Assembly: GCF_028372415.1 (NCBI RefSeq)
Contig: NC_092873.1
Location: forward strand, 355,846,128 to 355,910,127
Source of the DNA: Notamacropus eugenii
Lineage: Eukaryota; Chordata; Mammalia; Diprotodontia; Macropodidae
Direction of reading: 5' to 3'
DNA length: 64,000 nt
Positions 51,935 to 63,944 of the stretch are shown here, piece after piece (position 1 is the stretch's first letter; each line of letters begins with the position of its first letter). A program made the translations under genes and the position numbers. The notes under the pieces are model-generated. The model had not been told where the DNA came from. It ran no database searches and was given only the letters and a program-made list of their open reading frames with translations.

Positions 51935-52250
51935 TGTGTTCGTCCTTCATTGCTGAAGAAGACCATGCCATCAGAGAAATAATGACATGACTTGCACTTG
52001 ACTTTGTTTTGAGTGAGGGAGGGCTGTGCAGGTCACCAGCCTCACTTCTCCTCCAGAGCCATCCGAATCCAGTGACCAGATATTCATCAGGATGACTGGA
52101 GATGACCCAGGATGAGGCAATTGGGGTTAAGTGACTTGCCCAAGGTCACACAGCTAGTGAGTGTCAGTTGTCTGAGGTGAGATTTGAACTCAGGTCCTCC
52201 TGACTCCTGCACTGGTGCTCTATCCACTGTATCACCTAGCTGCTCTCATC
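51935..52250 (-). mobile_element. marsupial-type SINE, full length, second family
   Basis: TTCGTCCTTCATTGCTGAAG, CATCAGAGAAATAATGACAT, GTCACCAGCCTCACTTCTC, GAGCCATCCGAATCCAGTG, GCCCAAGGTCACACAGCTAG and CCTGACTCCTGCACTGG. A CORE-like 3' part is joined to a distinct body; a plus-strand relative lies at 58425. Confidence 0.8.
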
Positions 52251-52544
52251 CCCATTGCAGAGATGCAGGAAGAGAGAACCCTGAGGGAAGAGGTGACCTG
52301 ATTGAGGAAACACTGTAAAGGAGTGACTGGGGCTAGCTGCTTCCCAGAGTTGTTGGAATATTTGGTTGTACTTGGTAAACCTTAAAGTCAGAGGAGTGGT
52401 AGGTAGAATTAGAACAATTTTTGTTAGATAAGGAGGAGGCCCTGGATGATGATATGGGGAGTCAGAGTTGGAGAGATAACTATGGACCAAAGTGTCCAGG
52501 GAAAACTTTGGAGGGAAGATGGGACTGAAGATTAGGGAATTAAA

Positions 52545-52720
52545 GGATTTAGAGTCATAAAGGACCTTGGGGATTGTCCAGCTCCATCATGTTATAGATG
52601 GGGAAATTGAGACTCAGAGATTCAAGGTAACACTGGTAGTATAAGTGCCAGAACTGAATTTGAATCCCCAATTACTAATTCTAAATCTACTTCTCTTTCC
52701 ATTACAAGCATTCCACCATA
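52545..52720 (-). mobile_element. MIR-related repeat fragment
   Basis: AGTCATAAAGGACCTTGGGG, ATGTTATAGATGGGGAAAT, GAGACTCAGAG, AATTTGAATCCCC. Confidence 0.5.
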
Positions 52721-52784
52721 TTTGAAGGATGGATAGGATTTGAATATGGTTTTAGTTTCATTATAACATCACTACGCTAAACCC

Positions 52785-52858
52785 CACTTTGATTTTAAGC
52801 ATTTCCAGCACTTAGCACTTAGTGAGCACTTAATAAATGCTTATTGATTTGACTTGAC
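52785..52858 (+). mobile_element. L2 3'-end fragment, target of the HAL1 insertion
   Basis: GCACTTAGTGAGCACTTAAT and AATAAATGCTTATTGATTTG close an L2 3' end. Its last 15 bases form the left target-site duplication of the HAL1-like element. Confidence 0.65.
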
Positions 52859-53694
52859 TTTTTTTAAGATTTAAATTTATTAATTTTTAGCTTTCAACAT
52901 TCATTTCCACAAGATTTTGAATTTCAAATTTTCTCCCCATCTCTCCCCTCCCCCCACCTCATATGGCATGCATTCTGATTACACCTTTCCTCTGTCTGTC
53001 CTCTCTTTTATCATTTCCCCCCTCTTATCCCCTTTCCTTTTACTTTCTTGAAGGGCAAGATAAGATTTCTATACCCCATTGTCTGTATATTGTATTTTCC
53101 AGTTGCATGTAAAAACAATTTTTTTTAACATTTGTTTTTAAAACTTTGAGTTCCAAAGTCTCTCCTTCCCTCCTCACCCACCTCCACTGAGAAGGCAAGC
53201 AATTCAATATCAGTTATACATGTGTAGTTATGTAAAATACCTCCGTAATAGTCATGTTGTGAAAGACTAACTATATTTCCCTTCATCCTATCCCTTCCCC
53301 TCCCCAATGATTCTGTTTTCTCCTTTGACCCTGTCCCTTTTCTAAAGTGTTTGCTTGCGACAACACCCTCCCCCAATCTGCCCTCCTTTCTATCATCCTC
53401 CCTTCCTCTTATCCCCTTCCCCCCTACTTTCCTGTGGGGTAAGATACCCAACTGAGTGTGTATGTTATTCCCTCCTTAAGCCAAATCCTATGAGTGTAAG
53501 ATTCACTCATTCCTTCTCATCTCCCACCTCTTCCCCTCCATAGTGAAACCTTTTTCTTGCCTCTTTTATGTGAGATGATTTATTCCATTCTATCTCTTCC
53601 TTTCTCCTTCTCCCAATATATTCCTCTCTCACCTTTTAATTTTATTTTTAGATATCATCCCTTCATATTCAACTCACCCTGTGCCATCTATCTA

Positions 53695-53765
<71 letters not shown>

Positions 53766-55527
53766 CCCTATCTCCTCCAACTACCCTAATACTGAGAAAG
53801 GTCTCATGAGTTACAAATATCATCTTTCCATGTAGGAATGTAAACAGTACAACTTTAATAAGTCTCTTATGATTTCTCTTTCCTATTTACTTTTTCATGC
53901 TTCTATTGATTCTTGTATTTGAAAGTCAAATTTTCTATTCTGCTCTGGTCTTTTCATCAAGAATGCTTGAAAGTCCTCTATTTCACTAAATGTCCATTTT
54001 TCCCCCTGAAGGATTATCCTCAGTTTTGCTGGGTAGGTGATTCTTGGTTTTAATCCTACCTTCTTTGACCACCGGAATTCCAAGCCCTTCGATCCTTTAA
54101 TGTAGAAGCTGCTGGATCTTGTGCTATCCTGATCGTATTTTCACAATACTTAAATTGTTTATTTCTGGCTGCTTGCAATATTTTCACTTTGACCTGGGAA
54201 CTCTGGAATTTGACTATAATATTCCTAGGAGTTTTCCTTTTAGGATCTCTTTCCACAGGCAATCAGTAGATTCTTTCAATTTCTAATTACTCCACTGGTT
54301 CTAGAATATCAGGGCAGTTTTCCTTGATAATTTCTTGAAAGATGATGTCTAGTCTCTCTCTCTCTTTTTTTTATTGTGGCTTTCAGCTAGTCCAATAATT
54401 TTTAAATTATCTTCCCTGGATCTATTTTTCAGGTCAGTGGTTTTTCCAGTGATATATTTCACATTGTTTTATATTTTTTCATTTGTTTGGTTTTGTTTTA
54501 TAATTTTTTAATTTCTCATAAAAGTCATTAGCTTCCATTTGCTCCATTCTAATTTTGAAAAAATTATTTTCTTCAGTGAGCTTTTGGACCTCCTTTTCCA
54601 TTAGGCCAATTCTGCTTTTTAAAGCATTCTTCTCATCATTGGCTTTTTGTACTTCTTTTGCCATTTGAGTTAGTCTATTTTTTAAGGTGTTATTTTCTTC
54701 AATATTTTATTGGTCTCCTTTAGCAAGCTGTTGACTCATTTTTTATGATTTTTTTTGCATCACTCTTTTTTCTCTTCTCAGTTTTCTTCTACTTCTGTTA
54801 CTCAATTTTCAAAATCCTTTTTGAGCTCTTCCATGGCTGTGACCAATTCATATTCCTCTTGGAGGCTTTTGATGTAGGAGCTTTAACTCTGCTTTTCTCC
54901 TCTGGTTGTATAAAAGATCTTTAGTCTGAGTTCTTTTACACTGTTTACTCATCTTCCCAGCCAAACACTTGACTTTCTAACTCTTTGTCATGGTAGGACT
55001 CTGCTTCCAGTGGGGGTGGGCATTGGGGTGGATGTATTGTCCCAGGTATCAGCTGCTTGATGCCCCACCATCTGTGGGCCCAGAGCTCAGGAAGCAGTCT
55101 CTTCTACTGCTACTGCCACTGCCACCACTCCTACTGCTCTGGGCCTGGGGCTGGATTGGCCAAACCTCATGCTCCTCTTTTACCCAGGTCTCATTGACCA
55201 TTGAGTTTTCCCATTGACCTTTTTGGTTTTTGTGGGTTGAGAAGTCTAGAAACCGCCACAGCTGCCAATGATGCAGTCCCCTGAAGCCTCCTCCAGCCCA
55301 TCTGTGCCAGTGTGCCCCACGAGTACGCTCCTCTCCCTGCCAGGTGCAAAAGACCCTTCCTGTCAACTTTCCAGGTTGTCTTGGGTTGAGGATTGATTTC
55401 ACTCTGTCACTCTGTGGATTCCATAGCTCTAGAATTTGTTTAGAGTCATTTTTTATGCATATTTGGAGGGCTCTGCGGGAGAGCTCAAGGAAGTCCATGC
55501 TTTTATTCCACCATCTTGGCTCTACCT
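52859..55527 (-). mobile_element. full-length HAL1-like half-LINE (ORF1-only L1 relative)
   Basis: Minus-strand element running from a 5' end GGTAGAGCCAAGATGG (near 55527) to a poly(A) seen as T-run at 52859. Flanking target-site duplications match at 14 of 15 bases: TTGATTTGACTTGAC at 52844-52858 and TTGATTTGACTTGGC at 55528-55542. It encodes L1 ORF1p pieces: a coiled coil (EKEVQKLTEEN, 54479-54664), TPRNIIVKF (about 54206-54232) and RITYPAKL (about 54021-54044). The frame is interrupted, so it is inactive. No ORF2 (endonuclease or reverse transcriptase) is present between ORF1 and the 3' UTR, which defines HAL1. A (TCTA)n array sits at 53689-53765. Confidence 0.85.
53689..53765. repeat. (TCTA)n microsatellite inside the HAL1-like element
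   Basis: About 19 TCTA/TCTG units in the HAL1 3' UTR, an expansion within the element. Confidence 0.95.
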
Positions 55528-55830
55528 TTGATTTGACTTGGCTTTTAATAGAATGGTAGAATTTACTAATAATTTTAGAGCCTGTAGCTAGGCAGAGACT
55601 TTATTTTAAGTTCACAAAGCATTGAGTTCTTAGAAGGGGGAGATGGGAAAGGTGAGGATCTCCTATATCTCAGTGTCCTTCCAAATACTGGATATGATTT
55701 TGTAGTTCTAGTGCTCAGGTTCTTGGGGAAGGTTGCCCTGGACACAGAAATCCAACCCCAAAGGACAGAAACAAAGACTTTTAGCATCACATAATCTCAG
55801 AAATAAATGGATTTCAGAAGTTGTCTAGCC

Positions 55831-56062
55831 CAGGAGTGGAGAACCTATATCTTCAAGCCTACATATGACCCTCTAGGTCCTCAAGTATAGCCCTTTAAAT
55901 GAATCCAAACTTCACAGAACAAATCCCCTTAAAAGGATTTGTTCTGTGAAGTTTGGATTCAGTCAAAGCTTTGTTCTGTGAAGTTTGGATTCAGTCAAAA
56001 GGTTGTACTTGAGGACCTAGAGTGCCACATGTGGCCTTGAGGCCACAGGTTCCCCACCCTTG
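55831..56062. mobile_element. palindromic hAT-like MITE (Charlie type)
   Basis: 232-bp element with ends CAGGAGTGGAGAACC and GGTTCCCCACCCTTG, typical of hAT-Charlie termini (CAGGGGTGG...). Flanked by an 8-bp target-site duplication, GTCTAGCC (55823-55830) and GTCTAGTC (56063-56070), 7 of 8 identical; 8 bp is the hAT size. The two arms are inverted repeats over about 100 bp, so the whole element folds on itself. The right arm carries a tandem repeat of about 35 bp containing TTTGTTCTGTGAAGTTTGG twice. No transposase. Confidence 0.88.
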
Positions 56063-56129
56063 GTCTAGTCCAACTGACCTGGAATCTCTTTTGCAACATA
56101 CTCAATAAGTAGTCATCCAGCCTTCACTT

Positions 56130-56400
56130 GAGGACTTTCAGTAGAGGGGAACTCAGTCCTTCCTAGGCTTATTAATTCCACTTTGGGATAACTTATTGTT
56201 AGCATATTCTCCTTAAATTAAGCCTAAATTTGCCTCTTCACAGCTTCCAGCAGAACCCAAGTAGTTCTCTCAGGGGCTGAGCAAAGCAATCCTTCTTCTC
56301 CATGACAACTTTCTACATACTTGAAATCTGTGATCTTCTTCTCATGTTTTCCCTATGTCTTTCCCTTGCCAAACAGCTTATATGTTCCACTGTTATCCTG
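56130..56400 (+). repeat. old interspersed repeat, second copy
   Basis: TTAAGCCTAAATTTGCCTC, TTCCAGCAGAACCCAAG, CTACATACTTGAAATCTGTG and CTTGCCAAACAGCTTATATG follow the same order as the repeat at 7395. Confidence 0.45.
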
Positions 56401-56414
56401 GAGATTGAAAAACA

Positions 56415-56640
56415 TTAATTTAGTTTTGCGATTTTAATTAACAAAAATCTACTTTGTTTCCCTCCAACATCCCCATTAAAAAAAATGAAAACAAAACCCT
56501 TTTTAACAAATATGCCCAATCAAGCCGAATAGATTCTTGCATTGGCCACGTCCCAAAAAACTATGTCTCATTTATTTTATACCCTAGTTCATCACCTCTC
56601 TATCAGAAAGTGATTTATTGTCAGTCCTCAGAAATCATTC
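56415..56640 (-). mobile_element. L1 3'-UTR fragment
   Basis: Reverse-oriented; AATTAACAAAAATCTAC tail, then ATGCCCAATCAAGCCGAAT, GGCCACGTCCCAAAAAAC and the GTCTCATTTATTTTATACC block homologous to the 48.6-kb copy. Confidence 0.65.
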
Positions 56641-57934
56641 TCTGAGAGTTGTTAAATGAAATTGAGGAAGGCCTTTAGCAAATTGGATTAACTCCCTGTG
56701 ACAAACTCATGGAAGGACAGGGTAAGAGTCACCCAGAAGGAGTAAGTGTGGTTGGGTTATGATCAGCATTATTAGAAGGAATATTGAAATTGATGAGACC
56801 ATAGATTCATTTGAGTATTTTGAGTTTCTAGCCCAGTCACTTAGCATGAGGAAAAGCTGCATTTAGTTGGTCACAGGAGTTTATTATTAAACTAGACTAT
56901 GTAGCAAAAATGAGAAAAGTGACTGACTGGTAGATCTAAGTTAGGTAATTGAAACTACCTCTTTAACAATAAGGAACTGCTCTTAGCCCATGGGAACTAG
57001 GGTGCCATATTATTCTCTTTTCCACTAAGGGGCCACTCTGTCTGGAACTAAGCATGTAAGGTTCGGACTAGGTTCAGTCCTGGCGGAGTCTGGCTTCTAG
57101 TGAGAGATGTTAGATTTCCATTACTTAAACTTTTCAGCTCTTTGACTCCCAGACTAGTACTGTGAAGTGACTCACTTATGCTTAGGTAATGGATCACATC
57201 TAAGATTTCCCCAAAAGGAGGTAGTAGAAAGATACACAGTGTACAACATTCTACTTATGGAACAGATATTTATTTCCTACATGCAAAGGAAATGCTACAT
57301 ATAAAATACCAACAATATACATTAATAGAACAATTTAAAAAAGGATTTAGTAAATTAACTATTATTAAAATCTTCTGAGGGACTAATACTTACACCTTGG
57401 TGGAACATAAAGCTGTTTGTAAGATTGTTGATTAATAACCCTTTGTACATGTCTTTAGGTACAATGGCCAAGAGTAGGCCAATCCTCTTCCTGATGTCTG
57501 TTTTTTCCAAGAGTGATGGAGTGATTTCTGGAGACTTTCTAGATCTCTCAAATTCACAAAGTCACCTCTAACCATAGACACATCCATCTCAGGATATATA
57601 CCTGTTCACTTCAGGTCGGTAAAAAATAACCACAAAAGATGCAGATTAAACCTACCTTCAGATTCATGTAGGCAGGATATATTTTTTACATACCATGTGC
57701 TTATGGATACATGAAAGTCAGGGATGGGGGGTGGAAAGGGCAAGTTACTTTTCCTCTCATTCATTTCTTGGAAAGTATCTTCAAATAGTCCTGATACAAT
57801 TTGAAGCAGAAGGAAGAGAGAACTGAGCTTAGCATCACTATCTTTTAAACACCCACTAAGTCATCAGCTTTCCTGGTTTTGTAGCCAAAAAGGGACCTCT
57901 TCATCATTTTGAAATGTAAGCCCTTCACAGTGGT

Positions 57935-58165
57935 GGCCTTTGTGGTTGTTGTCATTTCAGCTGTGTCCAACTCTTGGTGACTCCATTTTGGTGTTTTCTT
58001 GGCAGAGATACTGGAGTGGTTTACCATTTTCTTCTCCAGCTCATTTTACAGATGAGGAAACTGAGGCAAGCAGGGTTAAGTGACTTACTGCTAGTAAGTG
58101 TTTAAGGTTGTATTTGAATTCATGAAGATGAGTCTTCCTGATTCCAAGCCAAGTGCACAGTTCAA
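57935..58165 (-). mobile_element. marsupial-type SINE, reverse
   Basis: GTTGTCATTTCAGCTGTGTC, CTTGGTGACTCCATTTTGG, TTGGCAGAGATACTGGAGTG, CATTTTACAGATGAGG are the reversed counterpart of 41380. Confidence 0.8.
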
Positions 58166-58216
58166 ATTAATTTGTTTAATTAAATTAAATTAATTGTTAA
58201 TTAATTTAATTAAATA
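58166..58216. repeat. (TTAAT)n AT-rich palindromic repeat
   Basis: TTAATTAAATTAAATTAATT-type units that are largely self-complementary; directly beyond a reversed SINE. Confidence 0.85.
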
Positions 58217-58424
58217 GCATAGCAAAATAGATGACAAAGAAAAGTCCCTCCATATACACAAGGATATCCTTTCTCTTAGGGAAAATAGATAACCAAGGAA
58301 CACGAATGGAAGAGACACCCACTGGAGAATTCATATGGCCAGCACAAGCATTTAGCCAGAACAACTTGTGCTCTCAAAGTGGCATCCTTAACGGACACTT
58401 CTGTCTTTGAAGCTACACCTTGCT

Positions 58425-58612
58425 CTTCTGGAGGTCATCTCCAGTCGTCCTGATCTATATCTTGTCACTGAACTCGGATGACTCTGGAGAAGAGAGTGAG
58501 GCTGATGACTGAGCAGTTCTGCCTCACTTCAATCTAATTCACTTGCAAGGTAAGTGACATCCCCTCCTGACATCATTGGCCCTCTTGGAGAATGAGGGAC
58601 GAACAATAGACT
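58425..58612 (+). mobile_element. marsupial-type SINE fragment, second family
   Basis: CATCTCCAGTCGTCCTGATC, GAAGAGAGTGAGGCTGATGA, GACATCATTGGCCCTCTTGG and GAATGAGGGACGAACAAT are the complement of the body at 51935. Confidence 0.75.
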
Positions 58613-59514
58613 CATTGCTCCTCTACAGAGCCACCAATGTCACAGTGGTATGTTGGTAAGGGTTTAATGACTATTGCTCCTAAAATTGAAAAAAAAAAAA
58701 TTGTATTCAGGACACACTTTTAAGTTTAATCTACATCATTAACATCTCTTCCATCAATTTTCTTAAGGTCTAGACAATCAAAAAAACAATTAATCAAGCT
58801 TCGTTTGTCGGGTTTATAGCATTTGCAATTTCTGAAGTGTAAATAATCACCATGAAAATTTCACAACAGGTTCTTGCAAGTGGGTCTGTGCTGGCTGCAG
58901 CAGACCCCTAGTTACACTCTCTGGATCATCTCTCCTAGAGTTGAGCTCTCTGCCTACCTACCTGTCTTTTCTGATGTGCCACCATCTGCTGGTTTTCATA
59001 TACTGTGTGGCCTCTTCCTGTCTAGGGGACTTTCTTGTATAATCCTAGGGGCTATTTCAACTGTTTTTGTGATATAGACCCCACCTCCACCCCACTCTAA
59101 CCACCTAAACAGCTAGCTCAAGAAAACATTAGGCATTTTACCCTTTCTTTTTAATTATTTTTCTTCTCTTCCTGCCCCAGCCCTCTTCTGCCTTCTGTCT
59201 CTTGGGCACTCTCAATTAATTTTTTTTTTTACTGAGGTAGAAGCCTAAAATTTCTTTAACTTATATCATATTCCTGGATCAGTTGCCTGGGTTTCTCCAA
59301 ATCACAACAGTGCCTTCATTTAGCAAAAATGCAAAATAAGTTGGGTGGAACTATGGTAAGGGGATTCCTTTCAACCCTTTCATGCCCCTACTCATTGGAA
59401 TTCAACTAGGGGCAGGGAACAAGATTAAGAGAAGAGTTGTTAGATTGATGACTTTTGCCAATGACCAAATTGCTGTCCATCTTACACTAGAACAATAAAA
59501 GGTGGTTTTTAAAG

Positions 59515-61345
59515 CCTATTTTATATTTTATTTTTTCCAATTACATGTAAAAATCATTTTTAATATTTAAAAAAAATTTTGAGTCCTAAATTCTCTTCCT
59601 CCCTTCCTACTCCCTGAGAAGGCAAGTAATTGATACAGTCATGCAAAACATATTCCCATATTATCCATGTTGTGAAAGAAAACTCAGACAAAACAAGGAA
59701 AAAAGAATAAAGAAAGTGAAAAATATGTTTCAATCTGCACTCAGACTCCTTCAGTTCTTTCTCTGGAAGTGGATAACAGTTTTTGTCCTAAGTCCTTCAG
59801 AGTTGTCTTGGATCATTGTATATGAGAATATCTCAGTGCTTCACGGTTGATCATCGCATAATATTGCTGTTAACGTATACAATGTTCTCATGGTTCTCCT
59901 CACTTCCCTTTGGATCAGTTCATCTAAGTCTTCCCAGGTTTTTCTGAAGCCATCCTGCTTTTCATTTCTTATCCCACACTAGTATTCGGTCACAATCACA
60001 CAGCACAATCAACTTGCTCAAACATTCTCCAATTGATGGCCATTCTCTCAATTTCCAATATTTGCCACTACTAAAAAAGCTGCTATAAATGTTTTAATAT
60101 AGATCCTGTTCCTTTTTAAAATTTTTATTTTAATTCTCTTTGTGATACAGACCTAGTAGTGCTACTGCTGGATCAAAGAATATGTACTTTGGACATACTT
60201 CCAAAATGCTCTCCAGAGTGGTTGCATCAGTTCACAATTCCAACAGTGCATTTTTTGACTTCCCTCCAATATTTGTCAATTTCCTTTTCAGTCACATTAG
60301 CCAATCTGATACAAGTGAGGTGGTACCTCAGAGCTGTTTTAATTTATATTTCCTTAATCAATAATGATTTAGAGCATTTTTTATATAACTATAGATAACT
60401 TTGATTGCTTCATCTGAAAGTGGCCTAAGACAATTTATCAATTGAGGAATGACATATTTTTACAAATTTGGCTCAGTTCTCTATATATTTGACAGATGAG
60501 GACTTGCTATAAAATCTCCCCTCCCCGCAGTTTTCTGCTTTCCTTCTAATCTTGGCAGCACTGGTTTTGTTTTTACTATAATGTAATCAAAATTACAACT
60601 TTCATATCTTATAATGCTCTCTATCTCTTATTTGGGCAGAAATTCTTTTTTTTATCTGTAGATCTGAAAATAAAATATTTCATGCTCCCTAATTTGCTTA
60701 TGATATCACCCTTTATGTTCAAATCATGTACCCATTGTGACCTTATCTTGATATACGTGGTGAAATGTATCTGTATCTAGTTTCTGCTAACCTGTTGTCC
60801 AATTTCCCCAGAAACTTTTGTCAAATAATGATGTATTGTCCCCAAAGCTTCGATCTTTGCATTGATCAAACAGTAGATTGCTGTGGTCATTTCCTACTGT
60901 GTATTGCGTGGCTAGTCTATTCTACAGATCCACCACTGTGTTGTAGCCAGCAGTAGACTGTTTTGATGATTACTGCTTTGTAGCATAGTTTGAGATCTGG
61001 CATGGCTAGCCTACCTTCCTTCACATTTATTTTTTCATTGATTCCCTTGATATTTTTGAAATTTTGTTCTTCCAGATGAATTTTAAATTATTTTTTCTAG
61101 ATATATAAAGTGGTTCTTTTTTGTAGTTTGATTGGTATGGCGCTGAATAAGTAAATTAATTTAGGTAGAATTGTTGTTTTTATTATATTGTCTTGGCCTA
61201 CCCATGAGCAACTGATATTTCTCTACTTGTTTAGATCTGACTTTATTTGTGTGAAAAGTGTTTTGTAATTGTGTTCATATAGTTCCTGGATTTGTCTGGG
61301 CAGGTAGACTCTCAAGCATTTATATTGTCTACAGTTGAAAAACTA
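59515..61345 (-). mobile_element. L1 3' half: ORF2 C-terminal region and 3' UTR
   Basis: The longest L1 piece in the window, about 1.8 kb, reverse-oriented. From the 3' end: AAAATTTTGAGTCCTAAATT, GAGAAGGCAAG, GGTTCTCCTCACTTCCC, CTACTGCTGGATCAAAG, then blocks equivalent to the last part of L1 ORF2 (GCTTTGTAGCATAGTTTGAG, GTTTGATTGGTATGGCGC, TTGTCTTGGCCTACCCATGA). Coding frames are broken throughout and the 5' part is missing. Confidence 0.82.
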
Positions 61346-61639
61346 ACTTTTTAAAGCCATAGTTGATGCGAGAAGAAGACAAAGGAGGACCCTGAGTTGT
61401 AGTGGATGATATGACGACATAGAACTGATGGAAAGAAAGTAGAACTGCTTATCGCTTATTTTGCTTGTTTTTTTCTTTCAAAGTCAATGGTCTTTGGAAT
61501 GGAAAAAATAGGAAAAGTGGTTAATCATGGTTGAAATAGAAGATGAATGAGGAGATATCCAGAGATCTCTCAGCTATCCTAAGTTAAAGTTACCAGGTGA
61601 AGTCAAACTATATGCTGCAGTCCTAAATAAAACAAAACC

Positions 61640-61985
61640 AAACAAACCCTGAGAGCTGAGATAACCCTGAGATTATTGATGATGTCTGAATCATTGTGGA
61701 CAACAGGGTGAGTTGCTGCAGGACTAGAGAAGAGTAAATGTCTTTATTTTCAACAAAAGGAAAAGAGTGGAATCTGTAATTTATAAGCTGGTGAGGTTGA
61801 CCTGTAGTCCTGACCACATTCTAAAATTTGTTACTAAATATTCTGTGAGCATTTAGAGAAAGAGTTGATGATCTAGACCTAGAACACTATGACTTTATCA
61901 AGAAAAGCTTATGCCAGAACAACATTCTTTCTTTTTTTTTTTTTAAAGAACTTTATCAGACTGGTAGGTCAGGGGAATACTATAG
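61640..61985 (+). mobile_element. decayed CR1/L3-type LINE reverse-transcriptase fragment
   Basis: Plus-strand stretch with a layout like the CR1/L3 RT: TGTAATTTATAAGCTGGTGAG, ACCACATTCTAAAATTTG, GAGCATTTAGAGAAAGAG, AAGCTTATGCCAGAACAAC, ACTGGTAGGTCAGGGGAAT. These fit the conserved series of CR1 blocks around the first RT motifs, with many stops. A T-run (61931-61942) interrupts it. Confidence 0.5.
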
Positions 61986-63944
61986 ATATAGAATAGTGGA
62001 ATGAGAGGGATTTTTTAACAATAGAAAAAAAATTCTGAACTTAACACCACATACAAGGGACATTTCCTTATGCTTAAGAGAACCAAAAAAAAAAAAAAAA
62101 AGAGGATTGTATATGAAATCACGAATCTCCATTACAAACACCTTGTTTTTCTTTAAAAAAAAAATATATATATATAAATATTTTTATGTGGTATTAGTCA
62201 ATAAGAGCCCCATTCTTACAACATGTGCTTTTTATGATCTGTATGATATTGGCTTATGCAGAGGTTTGATGAGCCTGCTTCTGGATGTGAAAGGCAGAGG
62301 GGTCCTTACGCCTCTGTTTTAGAGTGTGCACTGGTGTTCTCTGTTTCCTTTGGACTCACCGCATGGCCATGGAAAGCTTTTTAATTGGCTGCCTCAGGAC
62401 TGACTGTGTATAAAAAAGACACAAATAGATGAACTCTTTTTCTCCCAGGAGCCTTTTGCATGAAGGGTAACAAATGTTGTGGACCTTGAGGTGGAGGCCT
62501 CAGTAGCAGTGGCAGGCGCTGCTACAGCTGCTTTAGCTCCCTATCCTGGCTGTCATGAGGCCATAAACACATGACTCCTATGTTTTTTCTCTTCCTGTTG
62601 TCTGTTCTCTCCTGATCGTAGGTGAATGAATATCAGAAAGAGAATGGATCAAAGATGACCTTGTAAATTTTAAAAGCAGAGGACTGACCCAGCAGCCAAA
62701 TCACCTTGTCCTACAAGCAAGGGAGTGCCTCAGCTCTTGGCTATGCCACTCTCAGAAATTTACTTGGTGGAGGGAATGGGGTTAAGAGTTTCATTCTGAG
62801 TCTACTCTCCTCAGGGACCAAGGTATTAAAACAATGTACTTCCGGTCTGGGATGCTTTTGTACTGTGAGTCCTGTTATATTTTCTCAGTAAATATCTCTT
62901 TGCAAAAGCTAATCAAAGTTAATTGGTTAATTGATATTGGGAAGAAATCAATTAGTCTGTTGATTATATGATGCTGGAGTGATATTACCTGGGGAGAACA
63001 CGCTAGGCAGGAATTATGAACAATTGTGTTAGAAAAGAATGTCTAACCCTTCAGGGTTAACCCTAGGGCTCTAAGGAGAGGGTGGGAGTCTTACTCTAAC
63101 AACCTACTAGATGAAGTGTGTGTTGGGAGAGGGAGCCCAGAGTTTGTATGTGCTACATATATAATAAGTTTTATATGTAGTCTTTAAAATGACCCTGTTT
63201 ATCTTTAATTCTTTCTGGCCTTCTTTCTCTGTATTTTATTTTGTTATTCAGAAATATAATCATTTCAAAATCCAAATTGTGAACTGAGGAAAACCCATGC
63301 CATGGGGGGTGGGGAGCTGGAATTTTTGCTTTTTTTTCCTTTTGCCAGAGGCAGCTTCCTCAAAGAGAAACCTTGCCCAAGGAGGAGGAAGCAACTTTAT
63401 ACTTGCGCAGTTGTTTGGATTTAGAGAGAGACTTGATCAGCTTTCATCACATTTAGTTGGTTGGTTGTCATCGTGTTAGCAGTTAGAGAGCTCATAGTTA
63501 TTCACTCAACTCTTGGTATTTAAAATTGTGCTACACTACATTAACCTTAATAGGAGAAGTTAAATCAGCCTAAACTGATTTAGATGTGTGTCTGCAAACT
63601 GCTACATGTCTATACTATATATCTTGGGATTTCCCCACTCTGAATTAAAGTAGCTTTTTGGACATTAAACAGTCACGGAAAAGTATGTTACACGAGTGAT
63701 CCGCTACGCAAGAGGAGAGCTGGAAAAAAGCGTAGTTGGGTTTAGAGTCGACTACCCCAGTTGATAAGTTTTAGCCCACTGATCCCCATTTTCTCAGTGC
63801 TACTGATTTATTCTCTTATTATTTCTCATTCCAAACTCAAATGCAATCAAAGAATATGTTCTGATATTTTCTCATCAATTACCAAATGGAAACATCTCTC
63901 ATTAATCAATTAGTTCCTAGCTTCCGCTTTAGTTTTTTTTACAT
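61986..63944. other. gene-free region, mostly unrecognised
   Basis: AT-rich with A-runs near 62085-62101 and 62154-62180. 62240-63130 may hold an old retroelement fragment (AATAAA-less, TATAAAAAAG and TCAGTAAATATCTC present), but no family can be assigned. No coding exon recognised. Confidence 0.4.

Larger units (their letters stand above)
44541..52784. other. gene-free repeat-rich flank of GJD3
   Basis: L1 3' ends, SINEs and MITEs with unique islands at 46700-47050, 47760-48350, 48830-49290 and 49480-50800. 48350-48545 is very AT-rich. 51110-51560 looks like decayed repeat of unrecognised family. A TATATAAG at 48026-48033 is the only TATA-like box in unique sequence, with no gene attached. 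Confidence 0.55.
56640..59514. other. gene-free region with SINEs
   Basis: 56640-57930 is AT-rich unique or unrecognised sequence; then SINEs at 57935 and 58425 around the TTAAT repeat; 58620-59510 shows nothing recognised. Confidence 0.5.

Noticed and set aside
62240-63130. Possible old retroelement terminal fragment
   Set aside because: Only loose textural similarity (TATA-like and T-rich terminal features); no paired repeat, primer site or coding block seen, so no family assigned.
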